Positions 15,320 to 22,562 of a stretch of DNA of 39,260 nucleotides are shown in pieces (position 1 is the stretch's first letter; every line of letters begins with the position of its first letter). Both the position numbers and the translations under genes were made by a program. The DNA is taken from positions 1-39,260 of the forward strand of contig JBEKTY010000069.1 in the NCBI GenBank assembly GCA_049515555.1, written 5' to 3'. Source of the stretch: JBEKTY01 sp049515555. GTDB taxonomy: Bacteria; Planctomycetota; Planctomycetia; Pirellulales; Thermoguttaceae. The notes beneath the pieces are model-generated. The model saw only the letters and a program-made list of their open reading frames with translations. It made no database searches and was not told the DNA's origin.

Positions 15320-16615
15320 GAGCGGCCCGTCGGGCTTCTCCCGCACGGCGGCCTTGGCAAGCTCGCAGTAGCGCTCGGGAGTGGCTTTGACCAGCCGCAG
15401 CAGGCCGTCTTCGCTCAGGCATACGAAATGCCCGTCCGCGTAGAGGAGCGAAGCCAATCCCAACCCCGGCTGGCTCCACATTACCTTGCCGGTCTGCCAC
15501 TGGATGCACCGCAACTCGGCCGTGCCGCTGTAGCGGCCGCTACAACCATACAGGTATCCCTCGTGGTAGATGGGCGTGTTCCAGTGGCACTGCATGGCCT
15601 TATCGCGGCCCGGCGGGTCGCACCACACCACCGCGCAGCCGCCCGGCCGGACCCGCAGCAGGCAACTCCCCGGGCCATAGGCTTCCGATATGAACACCTC
15701 GTCGCCCACCACCACCGGCGTACTGGCATTGACGCTGTCGTGCAGGCGGCTGCGCCAAGGGAAATGGAAATCGACCGTGCCCGAGTGCGGATCGAGCCCC
15801 ACCAGCCCGTCGCGGGCGAACAGGAAGCACCAGCGGCGCTGGCCGATCGTGGCCAGTTGCGGCGTGGAATAGCTGGCCAGCTCGTCGGTAACCGCGTATT
15901 TCACCGCGCCCGTGCGCTTGTCGAAGGCCACCAGGCCCGTGCCGTTGCCCTTCACGCGGTCCATTGTGAAGCGTCCCGCGCTTTGCGACTCGGCCGGGCT
16001 GCCGCCGACCATCACGATCAGCAGATCGCCCTGGACCACCGGCGTGCTGCCCACGCCGAAGAAGTTCTGCACGACGCCGAACCTCTGCACCGTATCGATC
16101 TTCCACAGCGGCTTACCGTCCTGGGCCCGGACGCAGTGGAGCATCCCCTCGGCGCCGTAAATATAAACGCGGTCCTCGTCGATCACCGGCGACGAGCGGG
16201 GGCCGTTGTTGTAGCCCACCTGGTCCTCGTAGTCGGTCGGGTATTCGAACTTCCATAGCAGCTCGCCGCTGCGGGCGTCCATACAGGTCAACCGCGCCTG
16301 GTTCTCCCAGCGGTCGAGCTGGAAGAACCGCCCGCGGGCCACCGAGCCGATCCCGTAGCCGGTGCCCAGCTTGCGGTGCCAGACCAGGGGCGGCCCCGCG
16401 GGTGGCCAGGCGGTAAGGATGCCGGTTTCCGACGACTGGCCGTTGCCCGCCGGACCCAGGAATCGCGGCCAATCCGTACCGCGCAGGCCCGGTGGAATCT
16501 CACGCTGAGTTTGATCGGGCGGATCGGCTGCGGCCCGCGCCGGCCCGGCCAGCACCGCCAGCGCCGCCGCAAGGCACACCCCGGACCGCGATTTCGTCAG
16601 CAGCAGCCGATTCAT
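15218..16615 (-). CDS. Secreted PQQ-like beta-propeller protein
   Basis: Encodes 465 residues. Signal peptide residues 1-29 (VCLAAALAVLAGPARAAA). Mature part begins GTDWPRFLGPAGNGQS, the usual opening of planctomycete PQQ-like/BamB-like propellers, and has repeated blade motifs such as LTCMDARSGELLWKFEY, LHCVRAQDGKPLWKID, LVAFDKRTGAVKYAV and LRCIQWQTGKVMW. It is expected to be a periplasmic or outer-membrane scaffold; there is no sign that it binds the PQQ cofactor. The ribosome binding site is weak. Its end overlaps the convergent LamG-like gene by 102 nt. Confidence 0.88.
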   Translation of the reverse strand: MNRLLLTKSRSGVCLAAALAVLAGPARAAADPPDQTQREIPPGLRGTDWPRFLGPAGNGQSSETGILTAWPPAGPPLVWHRKLGTGYGIGSVARGRFFQLDRWENQARLTCMDARSGELLWKFEYPTDYEDQVGYNNGPRSSPVIDEDRVYIYGAEGMLHCVRAQDGKPLWKIDTVQRFGVVQNFFGVGSTPVVQGDLLIVMVGGSPAESQSAGRFTMDRVKGNGTGLVAFDKRTGAVKYAVTDELASYSTPQLATIGQRRWCFLFARDGLVGLDPHSGTVDFHFPWRSRLHDSVNASTPVVVGDEVFISEAYGPGSCLLRVRPGGCAVVWCDPPGRDKAMQCHWNTPIYHEGYLYGCSGRYSGTAELRCIQWQTGKVMWSQPGLGLASLLYADGHFVCLSEDGLLRLVKATPERYCELAKAAVREKPDGPLLIKPPAWAAPILSHGLLYLRGDDRLVCLRLIDG

Positions 16616-16648
16616 CTGATCTCACAGAAAGTCGTCACTTTACCCTTT

Positions 16649-16680
16649 TAGCAGACGGCACACGGCGTTTGGCCTGCTAC
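16649..16680. repeat. Degenerate copy of the 2609 repeat, overlapping a stop codon
   Basis: Contains GCAGACGGCACACGGCGT, close to the arm of 2609-2670, with outer TAGCAG / CTGCTA pairing. Its right edge includes the TAG stop (16677-16679, minus strand) of the next gene, so the repeat supplies that stop. Confidence 0.65.
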
Positions 16681-18344
16681 GGTTCCCACGACAAGAGCCA
16701 GCCCCTGGCGGGGACCGCCCGGGAGGCGTCGTCCAGCTTCACGCTAGCCGGCTCGTCGTTGAAGTTCTCGATCGTCCAGCTTCCATCGGCGAACAGGTAA
16801 AGGGCCACGCGATTGGGCGCACGAAAGGTGTGGCCGACGCCGGGCAGGATCGCCGCCCGGATGGCGTCCAACTCGGCCGGCGGCAGTTGCAGCAGCGACT
16901 TGGGGCCGCCCTTAAGCGGCAAGAGCCGCACGTTGGCCGCCGCCAGATTCACCTTGCCCGATAGCCGTTTCGCCAGGCCGTCGGTAAGCAAGACCGGCCG
17001 GCCCGACGCGATGAAGGCCGCCAGCTTGCCGGGCAGGTCGGGGTCTTTCAGGGCGTGAATCGAGAAGAAGGCCGCCTTGGCCTCCGTGGGAAACTCGTGG
17101 CACGGCACAAGCGGCAGACCCATCATGCCCAGGAAGTCGAACACCCGCGGCTCACTCTCGGGGTGACTGTTGGCCGGTTTGTAGGCGGCCAGGCCCACGA
17201 TCCGGCGGCGGCCAACCTGCTCGGCCACGGCCAGCAGCTCCGGAATGTTCCGCCGCAAGACCTCGACGTTCTTCGGGCCGGTGCCATTCAGCAGGGCGCC
17301 GTAGCAGAACAGCAGCGACTCGCGGGCACCGGCCAGCACCGTCTGCCGGGCCTGTTCCAGGTAGGTCCGCTCGGTGGTGCCGAACGGATCGTACCAGCCG
17401 CCGCCGCACTTGGGGCCGCCAATTCCGCCCAGCCACCGCATGATGAAATAGGCCTCGTACGGCGGCGTGCCGCCCCACTGCCTGTCGCCGTAATCGCGGG
17501 TCTCCGTGCCCACCCAGATCCGGTCGAAGTCGGCCGTCTCCCGCAGCACCTCGTAGCCCCGCTCGTGGAACTGGTCGTACCACTGCGGATACTTGATTAT
17601 CAGCCGGGCCTTGGGGTTCACCCGCTTGGCCGCCGCCAGCAGCCGATCCTGCGACAGGCGGACCATCAACTCGCAATGGTAGTCTTCCCAGGTGTCGCCG
17701 CCGACGGGGTACGTTTGCTGGCCGATCCTGACCGTCTTGGCCTTGCGGGCGGCGTCGCATGCCCGGCAGGTGCAATCGGTGAACCAGAAATCGTCGATCA
17801 TCACCTCGTCGAACAGCCCGGCGGCGTACTCGAATATCCGTTGCAGGTGCTCCTGGGTGGCCGGGTCCGTGTAGCAACTGATTCCTCCCCAGCCCGTGGA
17901 ACGCTTGCCAACTTGGGTAGTGGTGACACAGCCTGAGACCTCGAAGCCGGCGGCCTGGAATCGCTCCTTCGCCCGCTCCAGGGCCGACCGCTGGGCTTGG
18001 TAGCCGTCGCGAAATTCCTCGATATAGACCTTCGTAACCGCCGTTTGCTTGCACCAGTCGATGGCGGCCGTGAGGCCCTCCTCCGTGGAAAGGCGGTCGC
18101 GTACATCCTGGGCGGTCAGGAGGGTCGAGAAGCGGTGTACCGCCGCCTTGCTCCGCGCCAGGTCCCAAAGGGATTTAGGGATTTGGGGATTTAGGGATTT
18201 AGGGACCTGATCGGGGACTGTTCCAACTTTCGCACCGACCGGTGTGCCATCACGCGAGTTGGCACGCTCCGCCGCGAAAACGGTACCGCACCCGATGGTC
18301 GCCATGACGGCGATGCCGCACAGAATGGAAAACCGCCTGTTCAT
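16677..18344 (-). CDS. Secreted TIM-barrel glycosidase-like protein, unknown family
   Basis: Encodes 555 residues. ATG 18344 follows GGAGGTGA, one of the best ribosome binding sites here. Signal peptide residues 1-25 (ILCGIAVMATIGCGTVFAAE). The body alternates strands and helices as in a TIM barrel: AIDWCKQTAVTKVYIEEFRDGY, GLFDEVMIDDFWFTDCTCRACDAA (possible catalytic acids and a Cys cluster), NPKARLIIKYPQWYDQF. The C-terminal third (LAAFIASGRPVLLTDGLAKRL) resembles the glutamine-amidotransferase-like domain that follows GH42-type barrels. I cannot name a family. Residues about 35-58, just after the signal peptide, are encoded by an inserted repeat (18171-18240). Confidence 0.75.
   Translation of the reverse strand: MNRRFSILCGIAVMATIGCGTVFAAERANSRDGTPVGAKVGTVPDQVPKSLNPQIPKSLWDLARSKAAVHRFSTLLTAQDVRDRLSTEEGLTAAIDWCKQTAVTKVYIEEFRDGYQAQRSALERAKERFQAAGFEVSGCVTTTQVGKRSTGWGGISCYTDPATQEHLQRIFEYAAGLFDEVMIDDFWFTDCTCRACDAARKAKTVRIGQQTYPVGGDTWEDYHCELMVRLSQDRLLAAAKRVNPKARLIIKYPQWYDQFHERGYEVLRETADFDRIWVGTETRDYGDRQWGGTPPYEAYFIMRWLGGIGGPKCGGGWYDPFGTTERTYLEQARQTVLAGARESLLFCYGALLNGTGPKNVEVLRRNIPELLAVAEQVGRRRIVGLAAYKPANSHPESEPRVFDFLGMMGLPLVPCHEFPTEAKAAFFSIHALKDPDLPGKLAAFIASGRPVLLTDGLAKRLSGKVNLAAANVRLLPLKGGPKSLLQLPPAELDAIRAAILPGVGHTFRAPNRVALYLFADGSWTIENFNDEPASVKLDDASRAVPARGWLLSWEP
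18171..18240. repeat. Octamer array plus hairpin-repeat fragment inside a coding region
   Basis: Four 8-nt units (GGATTTAG, GGATTTGG, GGATTTAG, GGATTTAG; 18171-18202) run into GGGGACTGTTCC and neighbouring bases, a fragment of the GGGGACAGTCCC-type element. On the coding (minus) strand it is translated as a Pro/Lys-rich linker including VPKSLNPQIPKSL. The frame is kept. Confidence 0.85.
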
Positions 18345-18396
18345 TCGTGTCACCTCCACAGAATTTCTCGTTGCTATTGCCACTTCGCGTCGGTCT

Positions 18397-18484
18397 CCGT
18401 GTCCCCGCGTCCCCGTGTCTCCGTGTCCCCGTGTCCCCGCGTCTCCCTGTCCCCGTGTTCCCGTGTCTCCGTGTCTCCCTGTCT
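18397..18484. repeat. Octamer tandem array, CCGTGTCC x 11
   Basis: Eleven contiguous 8-nt units: CCGTGTCC with variants CCGCGTCC, CCGTGTCT, CCGCGTCT, CCCTGTCC, CCGTGTTC, CCCTGTCT. It fills most of the gap between the aldolase stop (18486) and the secreted TIM-barrel gene start (18344) and ends one base from the aldolase stop codon. Confidence 0.93.
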
Positions 18485-18485
18485 C

Positions 18486-19244
18486 TCACTCCGCCCCGCG
18501 TCCCAGCACCTTCCGGCAGCCGGCCATGATAAAAAGACCGTCGGAGCCGCAGGCGATGAAGCGGAACCCGGCCTGGACGTGACGCAAGACTTCGTCCCCG
18601 TCGGCCGACACGACATGAATGCCGGGCGCAACGCGATGCCGGGCGCAGGCCTCGAGAATCGCAGCTTGCGCGGCCTGGAACCGGGGATGCTCCAATTGCC
18701 CGGCCAACCCCATCGAGGCCGACAAGTCGTAGGGACCGATGAAGGCGGCGTCGATGCCGGGCGTGGCCAGGATCGCGTCGGCCTGGCCCACGGCCTCCAC
18801 GTGCTCCAGCATCACCACCACCATAACTTCGTCGTTGTGTCGCGCGAAGTAGCCGGCAAAATCGCGGCCGAAGTCCGACGCCCGGCACAGCGATACCCCG
18901 CGGCAGCCCGCCGGCGGAAACCGCGCCATGGCCGCCGCCTGCGCCGCCTGCTGCGGCGTATTGACCGCCGGCACGATGATCCCCTGGCCGCCCGCGTCCA
19001 GGACCTGCTTGGCCAACACCGGGTCGCAGGAATGCAGGCGTGCCAACAGATCGCAGTCGCTTCCCTTGACGGCCGACACCATCTCGTAGAACGTGCCGAG
19101 ATCGGTAGCCGTATGCTCCAGATCGACGCCGATCCAGTCGAACCCCTCGCCGGCCATGATCTCGGCCACCGCCGCATGGCCGAGCATGATCCATCCGCCG
19201 AGGGCAGGCTCGCCGCGGCGAAGTTTGTGTTTGGTTTGCCCCAT
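18486..19244 (-). CDS. HpcH/HpaI family class II aldolase
   Basis: Encodes 252 residues, usual length for the family. Metal-dependent cytoplasmic aldolase that splits 2-keto-3-deoxy acids (for example 2-keto-3-deoxyglucarate) to pyruvate or tartronate semialdehyde and an aldehyde. Seen: GVDLEHTATD with catalytic His44, ARLHSCDP with Arg69, metal ligands Glu147 in VVMLEHVEAV and Asp173 in GPYDLSASMG. ATG 19244 gives a family-standard start; a GTG at 19307 would add 21 unlikely residues. It could finish breakdown of sugar acids released by the nearby secreted enzymes. The 249 bp upstream show no clear promoter. Confidence 0.92.
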   Translation of the reverse strand: MGQTKHKLRRGEPALGGWIMLGHAAVAEIMAGEGFDWIGVDLEHTATDLGTFYEMVSAVKGSDCDLLARLHSCDPVLAKQVLDAGGQGIIVPAVNTPQQAAQAAAMARFPPAGCRGVSLCRASDFGRDFAGYFARHNDEVMVVVMLEHVEAVGQADAILATPGIDAAFIGPYDLSASMGLAGQLEHPRFQAAQAAILEACARHRVAPGIHVVSADGDEVLRHVQAGFRFIACGSDGLFIMAGCRKVLGRGAE

Positions 19245-19493
19245 GAAAATTGTCCGAAAAGAGCACGGGGGCGTATGCGGTTCCTTGCCAACCGAGATGT
19301 CTTCCACCTAGAAGTAAGATAGTCGTAAGATCACCAGCCTGCAACCACCCAAGGTGAGCGACTGCCCGTAGTGGGATTCGCGGGCCGCATATTTCGGAAG
19401 GTATGCCCTGGCGTTTACCCCTTAAAGGAATCACTTTTTTCGTAACACTTCAGGTGACTGCTAATTCGCCATGTCCTGGCCGCCGCGGCGTTG

Positions 19494-20924
19494 TCAGCCC
19501 GATCGCCTGGCCTTCCACATCATATAGAACGGTACCCCGGCGAGGATTAGCAACAGCCCGATCACCGTGGCCTGGGGATCGCCTTGGATGACGTAGACCA
19601 GGAAGGCCAGGCAGATCGCCAAGTACAATGCCGGCGTGAGCGGATAGCCCCAACAGCGATACGGACGCTGCCGATCCGGCTGCTTGACGCGCAGGCGGTA
19701 GACTGCGGCCACCGTGAGGCCCCCGAAGAGGACCGAGGCGAACGTGCTGTAGGTCAGCAGCTCCGAGTAGGAGCCGGTCAGCGCCAGGACCATCGACCAG
19801 ACGCCTTGGTAAACCAGCGCCATCATGGGCGTTTTGCGCCCGCCGATGGCGGCGCAACTGCGGAAGAAGAGTCCCTCGCGGGCCATCGCGTAGCAGACCC
19901 TCGCGCCGCCCAGGATCAGACCGTTGAGGCAGCCGAAGGTGGAAACCAGGATGGCGGCAATTACCAGCGTGGAGCCGACGTGGCCGAAGAGCACCACGGC
20001 CACGCCCTCCGCCACCCGGTTCTCCGGCAGCCTGGCGATCTCACTGACCGGCAAGACGGCCAGGTAGGCGACATTGGTGAGCACGTACAGTACCGTCACC
20101 AGCAGGCAGCCTATCAACAACGCTCGCGGCAGGGTGCGGTGTGAATCGTGGACCTCCTCGGCCACGAAGGTGACCGTGTACCAGGCGTCGTAGGCGAACA
20201 AAGCCTTGGACAGTGCGACGGCCAGTCCGGCCACGAAGCCCGCTTGGAGTGCGGCCTTACCGGGAATCGGCTCGACGAGGGGGAAGAAGTGCGAAGTGCC
20301 GCCCGCGTGGGCCAGCCCCGCCACGATCAGGGCCGCCAGGCCCAGTACCTTAAGGACCGTGAATAGGTTCTGCACCAGCGCCCCTTCGCGGACACCCCGG
20401 ATATTCACGGCCGTCAGCAGGGCAATGACGCCGCAGGCCACTAACTGCGCCGAATTAAGCGCAAGGCAGAGCAGAGCCTGGGGCAGGCGGGCTTGGGCGG
20501 CCATAGGCAACAACCCGCCGATGGGAATCCGTGCCAGCACGTGGGCCTCTCCGAGCCCGGGAAGCAGCGTTCCAAGGTACTTGGCAAAGGCGATCGCCAC
20601 GGCGGCATTGAAGCCCGTCTGAATGACGAAAAACTGCGTCCAGCCGAAAAGGAAGGCCCAAAAGTCACTGTAGGCTTCGCGGAGGAAAACGTACTGCCCG
20701 CCGGCATGGGGAAACATGGCGGCCAGCTCGGCGCAGGAAATGGCCCCGAGCATGGTAAACAGTCCACCGAAAACCCACAGTCCGACGAGTAGCCCCGGCG
20801 TCTGGACCCATTGGGCCATGATCGACAGTCCGAAGAAGATGGCCGAGCCGATCATCGAGCCGACCACCAGCGCGGTCGCGTCGAACAGTCGCAGGTGGCG
20901 TGGCAGTTGAGGAAAATGGTTCAT
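19494..20924 (-). CDS. APC superfamily amino acid/polyamine permease
   Basis: Encodes 476 residues with about 12 hydrophobic segments. The N-terminus carries the family signature LVVGSMIGSAIFFGLS (19-34, the unwound TM1 GSMIGSAIF), then ISCAELAAMFPHAGGQYVFLREAY, as in the LAT/CAT-type amino acid exchangers and permeases. FAYDAWYTVTFVAEEV is the usual TM6 region. Substrate unclear; an amino acid is likeliest from family knowledge. Start ATG 20924 lacks a close ribosome binding site: the nearest, GAGGAGG, is inside the 25-codon ORF that stops 9 nt upstream, so translation is probably coupled to that ORF. Confidence 0.9.
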   Translation of the reverse strand: MNHFPQLPRHLRLFDATALVVGSMIGSAIFFGLSIMAQWVQTPGLLVGLWVFGGLFTMLGAISCAELAAMFPHAGGQYVFLREAYSDFWAFLFGWTQFFVIQTGFNAAVAIAFAKYLGTLLPGLGEAHVLARIPIGGLLPMAAQARLPQALLCLALNSAQLVACGVIALLTAVNIRGVREGALVQNLFTVLKVLGLAALIVAGLAHAGGTSHFFPLVEPIPGKAALQAGFVAGLAVALSKALFAYDAWYTVTFVAEEVHDSHRTLPRALLIGCLLVTVLYVLTNVAYLAVLPVSEIARLPENRVAEGVAVVLFGHVGSTLVIAAILVSTFGCLNGLILGGARVCYAMAREGLFFRSCAAIGGRKTPMMALVYQGVWSMVLALTGSYSELLTYSTFASVLFGGLTVAAVYRLRVKQPDRQRPYRCWGYPLTPALYLAICLAFLVYVIQGDPQATVIGLLLILAGVPFYMMWKARRSG

Positions 20925-20933
20925 GGAATGGAG

Positions 20934-21011
20934 TCAGTCCTCCTCGTCCGGGTATTGCGGCGGGCTCTTGCCGATCCGCTTGACCAGCTTCGGATACTTG
21001 CCCTTCGGCAC
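20934..21011 (-). CDS. 25-codon ORF between glycosidase and permease genes
   Basis: GTG 21011 follows GGAGGTGG with a 7-nt gap, among the strongest ribosome binding sites in the window; the stop TGA is at 20936-20934. The peptide begins MPKGKYPKLVKRIGKSPP and ends in an acidic EED: a basic, lysine-rich front and acidic tail, with no membrane segment. The start is 21 nt after the glycosidase stop and the stop is 9 nt before the permease start, so the three form a tight unit. I do not recognise the peptide. It may be a real micro-protein or a coupling device for the permease. Confidence 0.55.
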   Translation of the reverse strand: MPKGKYPKLVKRIGKSPPQYPDEED

Positions 21012-21032
21012 CTGGTCGCCACCTCCGTGCTC

Positions 21033-22541
21033 TCACTGCTCGACGATGATCTGGGTGGCGCCGCCGACGAGATGCTCGGGCTTGCCCATCCGTTTGGCTT
21101 TCGGATCGTCGCTGGCCGGCCAACCGCCCAGGTGCGTTGCTCCGGCCAGGCTTAGCCGATAGGCGCCGTCAATCGCGGCAAGGGGAGTGCGGACGTTGTG
21201 CCGGTCGATGAGCAGGGCCTTCTTGCCGGGGGTGGCGGGGATCTTCACCTCCGCAGGTTTGTCGGTGTCGGCGAAGGCCATGAGGATCCGCCGCCGGCCG
21301 TCGCGGCTCTTGAATTCAAAGAGATTGTAGCCCGATTGCCAGTTCGGCGCGTAAGGCCAGTTGCCGCCCAGGAAATCCACGCCCTGGGTGCCGTGAAGCT
21401 GCGTGATGAATTGGGCATCGGCGAACTCCTTCACCAGCACGTCGCGATAGGTGGTCAGCACCGGCTTGGGTTGGCCCAGTGAGCCCATCATGCCCAGGTA
21501 CAGCCCTTGGCCGTTGGAGTTGTCCAACTGGAAGAAGAAGAGCCGCTCGACGCCGGCCATGGCGGCCCAGGCGAAGGATTGCAGGGTGTAGTCGCAGTAT
21601 TCGTCGGGGTTCATGCCGAATATGCCGCCCTTGTCGGTCGCGCCCATCTCGCTGACCCACACCGGTTTGATCGTGCCCAGGTAGTCTTGCTGCGCCTTGG
21701 CCAGCACGGCGATATAGTCGTACAGGTCGCTGGCACGGCTGTAGCTGTGCTGGTTCATGACGTCGCAGTAATAGTTGTGCTGGGCGGCATGCGGGTCCTG
21801 CGCGCAGGCCTCCAAGTACTCGTCCAGGAAGGAACTGCTGGACGGCCAGGGCGTGGGGGCCTTCAGCTTGTGCTTAGCCAAATAGCCCTCGAAGGCGGGG
21901 AAGCACAGGCCAGCCATCGACACGGTGCACTGCGGATCGGCCGCCTTGGCCGCCAGGTAGAACACCCGCTGGTACTGGAAGAAGTCGCGGCCGTTGCCCT
22001 TGAAAAAGGCGTGGCCGGGCAAATCCGGCTCGTTCCAACTTTCCCAGTGATGGATGACGTCCTTGTAGCGTTTCACCGCTTCGTAGACAAAGTGCCCATA
22101 CAGGTTCCGCGGATCGGTCACCGGACGGACCTCGACGCCGCGTTGCGGGCAGGAGCACACGCCCCCCTGCACGCCCTTGAACTTGGAATCCTGCGACCAC
22201 TCGGGACCATAGCCCAGGATCGGCAGCACCTCCAACTCGGGATGCTTGTGCTTGATGGCGCGGACCTGCTCGAAGGGTTTCCAGTTCCAGCCCGCGGGGT
22301 CATCGCCCGGCTTCGGACGGACGCTCTGGAAGGGCAGGTCCAGGCGCACCATTCGCGCGCCGGCATCCAGCAGCTTGATCTGGTATTCCGGACTCTCCAG
22401 GAAGAAGCCGTTCGAGCACATGGCGAAGGGGTAGGCCCGCCCGCGGCCCGACGCGGCCTTGCTCGCCGCCCCAGGATCAGCGGCTTCCACGACGGTTGCC
22501 AGTGCCATGCACGCCAGCGGAGCCATGATGAATCGAAACAT
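21033..22541 (-). CDS. Secreted clan GH-A-like glycoside hydrolase
   Basis: Encodes 502 residues. Signal peptide residues 1-20 (IMAPLACMALATVVEA). A TIM barrel is indicated by MVRLDLPFQSVRPKPGD, then HHWESWNEPDLPG with likely acid/base Glu171 after Asn170, and PVWVSEMGATD with likely nucleophile Glu298: the Asn-Glu and strand-7 Glu arrangement of clan GH-A (GH5, GH39 and relatives). A beta-rich C-terminal region from about 410 (GYNLFEFKSRDGRRRILMAFADT) follows. The exact family and substrate are not assignable by eye. It lies 21 nt after the toroid protein gene and just before the 25-codon ORF. Confidence 0.85.
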   Translation of the reverse strand: MFRFIMAPLACMALATVVEAADPGAASKAASGRGRAYPFAMCSNGFFLESPEYQIKLLDAGARMVRLDLPFQSVRPKPGDDPAGWNWKPFEQVRAIKHKHPELEVLPILGYGPEWSQDSKFKGVQGGVCSCPQRGVEVRPVTDPRNLYGHFVYEAVKRYKDVIHHWESWNEPDLPGHAFFKGNGRDFFQYQRVFYLAAKAADPQCTVSMAGLCFPAFEGYLAKHKLKAPTPWPSSSSFLDEYLEACAQDPHAAQHNYYCDVMNQHSYSRASDLYDYIAVLAKAQQDYLGTIKPVWVSEMGATDKGGIFGMNPDEYCDYTLQSFAWAAMAGVERLFFFQLDNSNGQGLYLGMMGSLGQPKPVLTTYRDVLVKEFADAQFITQLHGTQGVDFLGGNWPYAPNWQSGYNLFEFKSRDGRRRILMAFADTDKPAEVKIPATPGKKALLIDRHNVRTPLAAIDGAYRLSLAGATHLGGWPASDDPKAKRMGKPEHLVGGATQIIVEQ

Positions 22542-22562
22542 TGTCCAGCCCTCTTATAGGTG

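Noticed and set aside
18171..18202. Plant telomere-like TTTAGGG repeat
   Set aside because: The true period is 8 nt with mixed units, the array is short and lies inside a gene. Not a replicon end.
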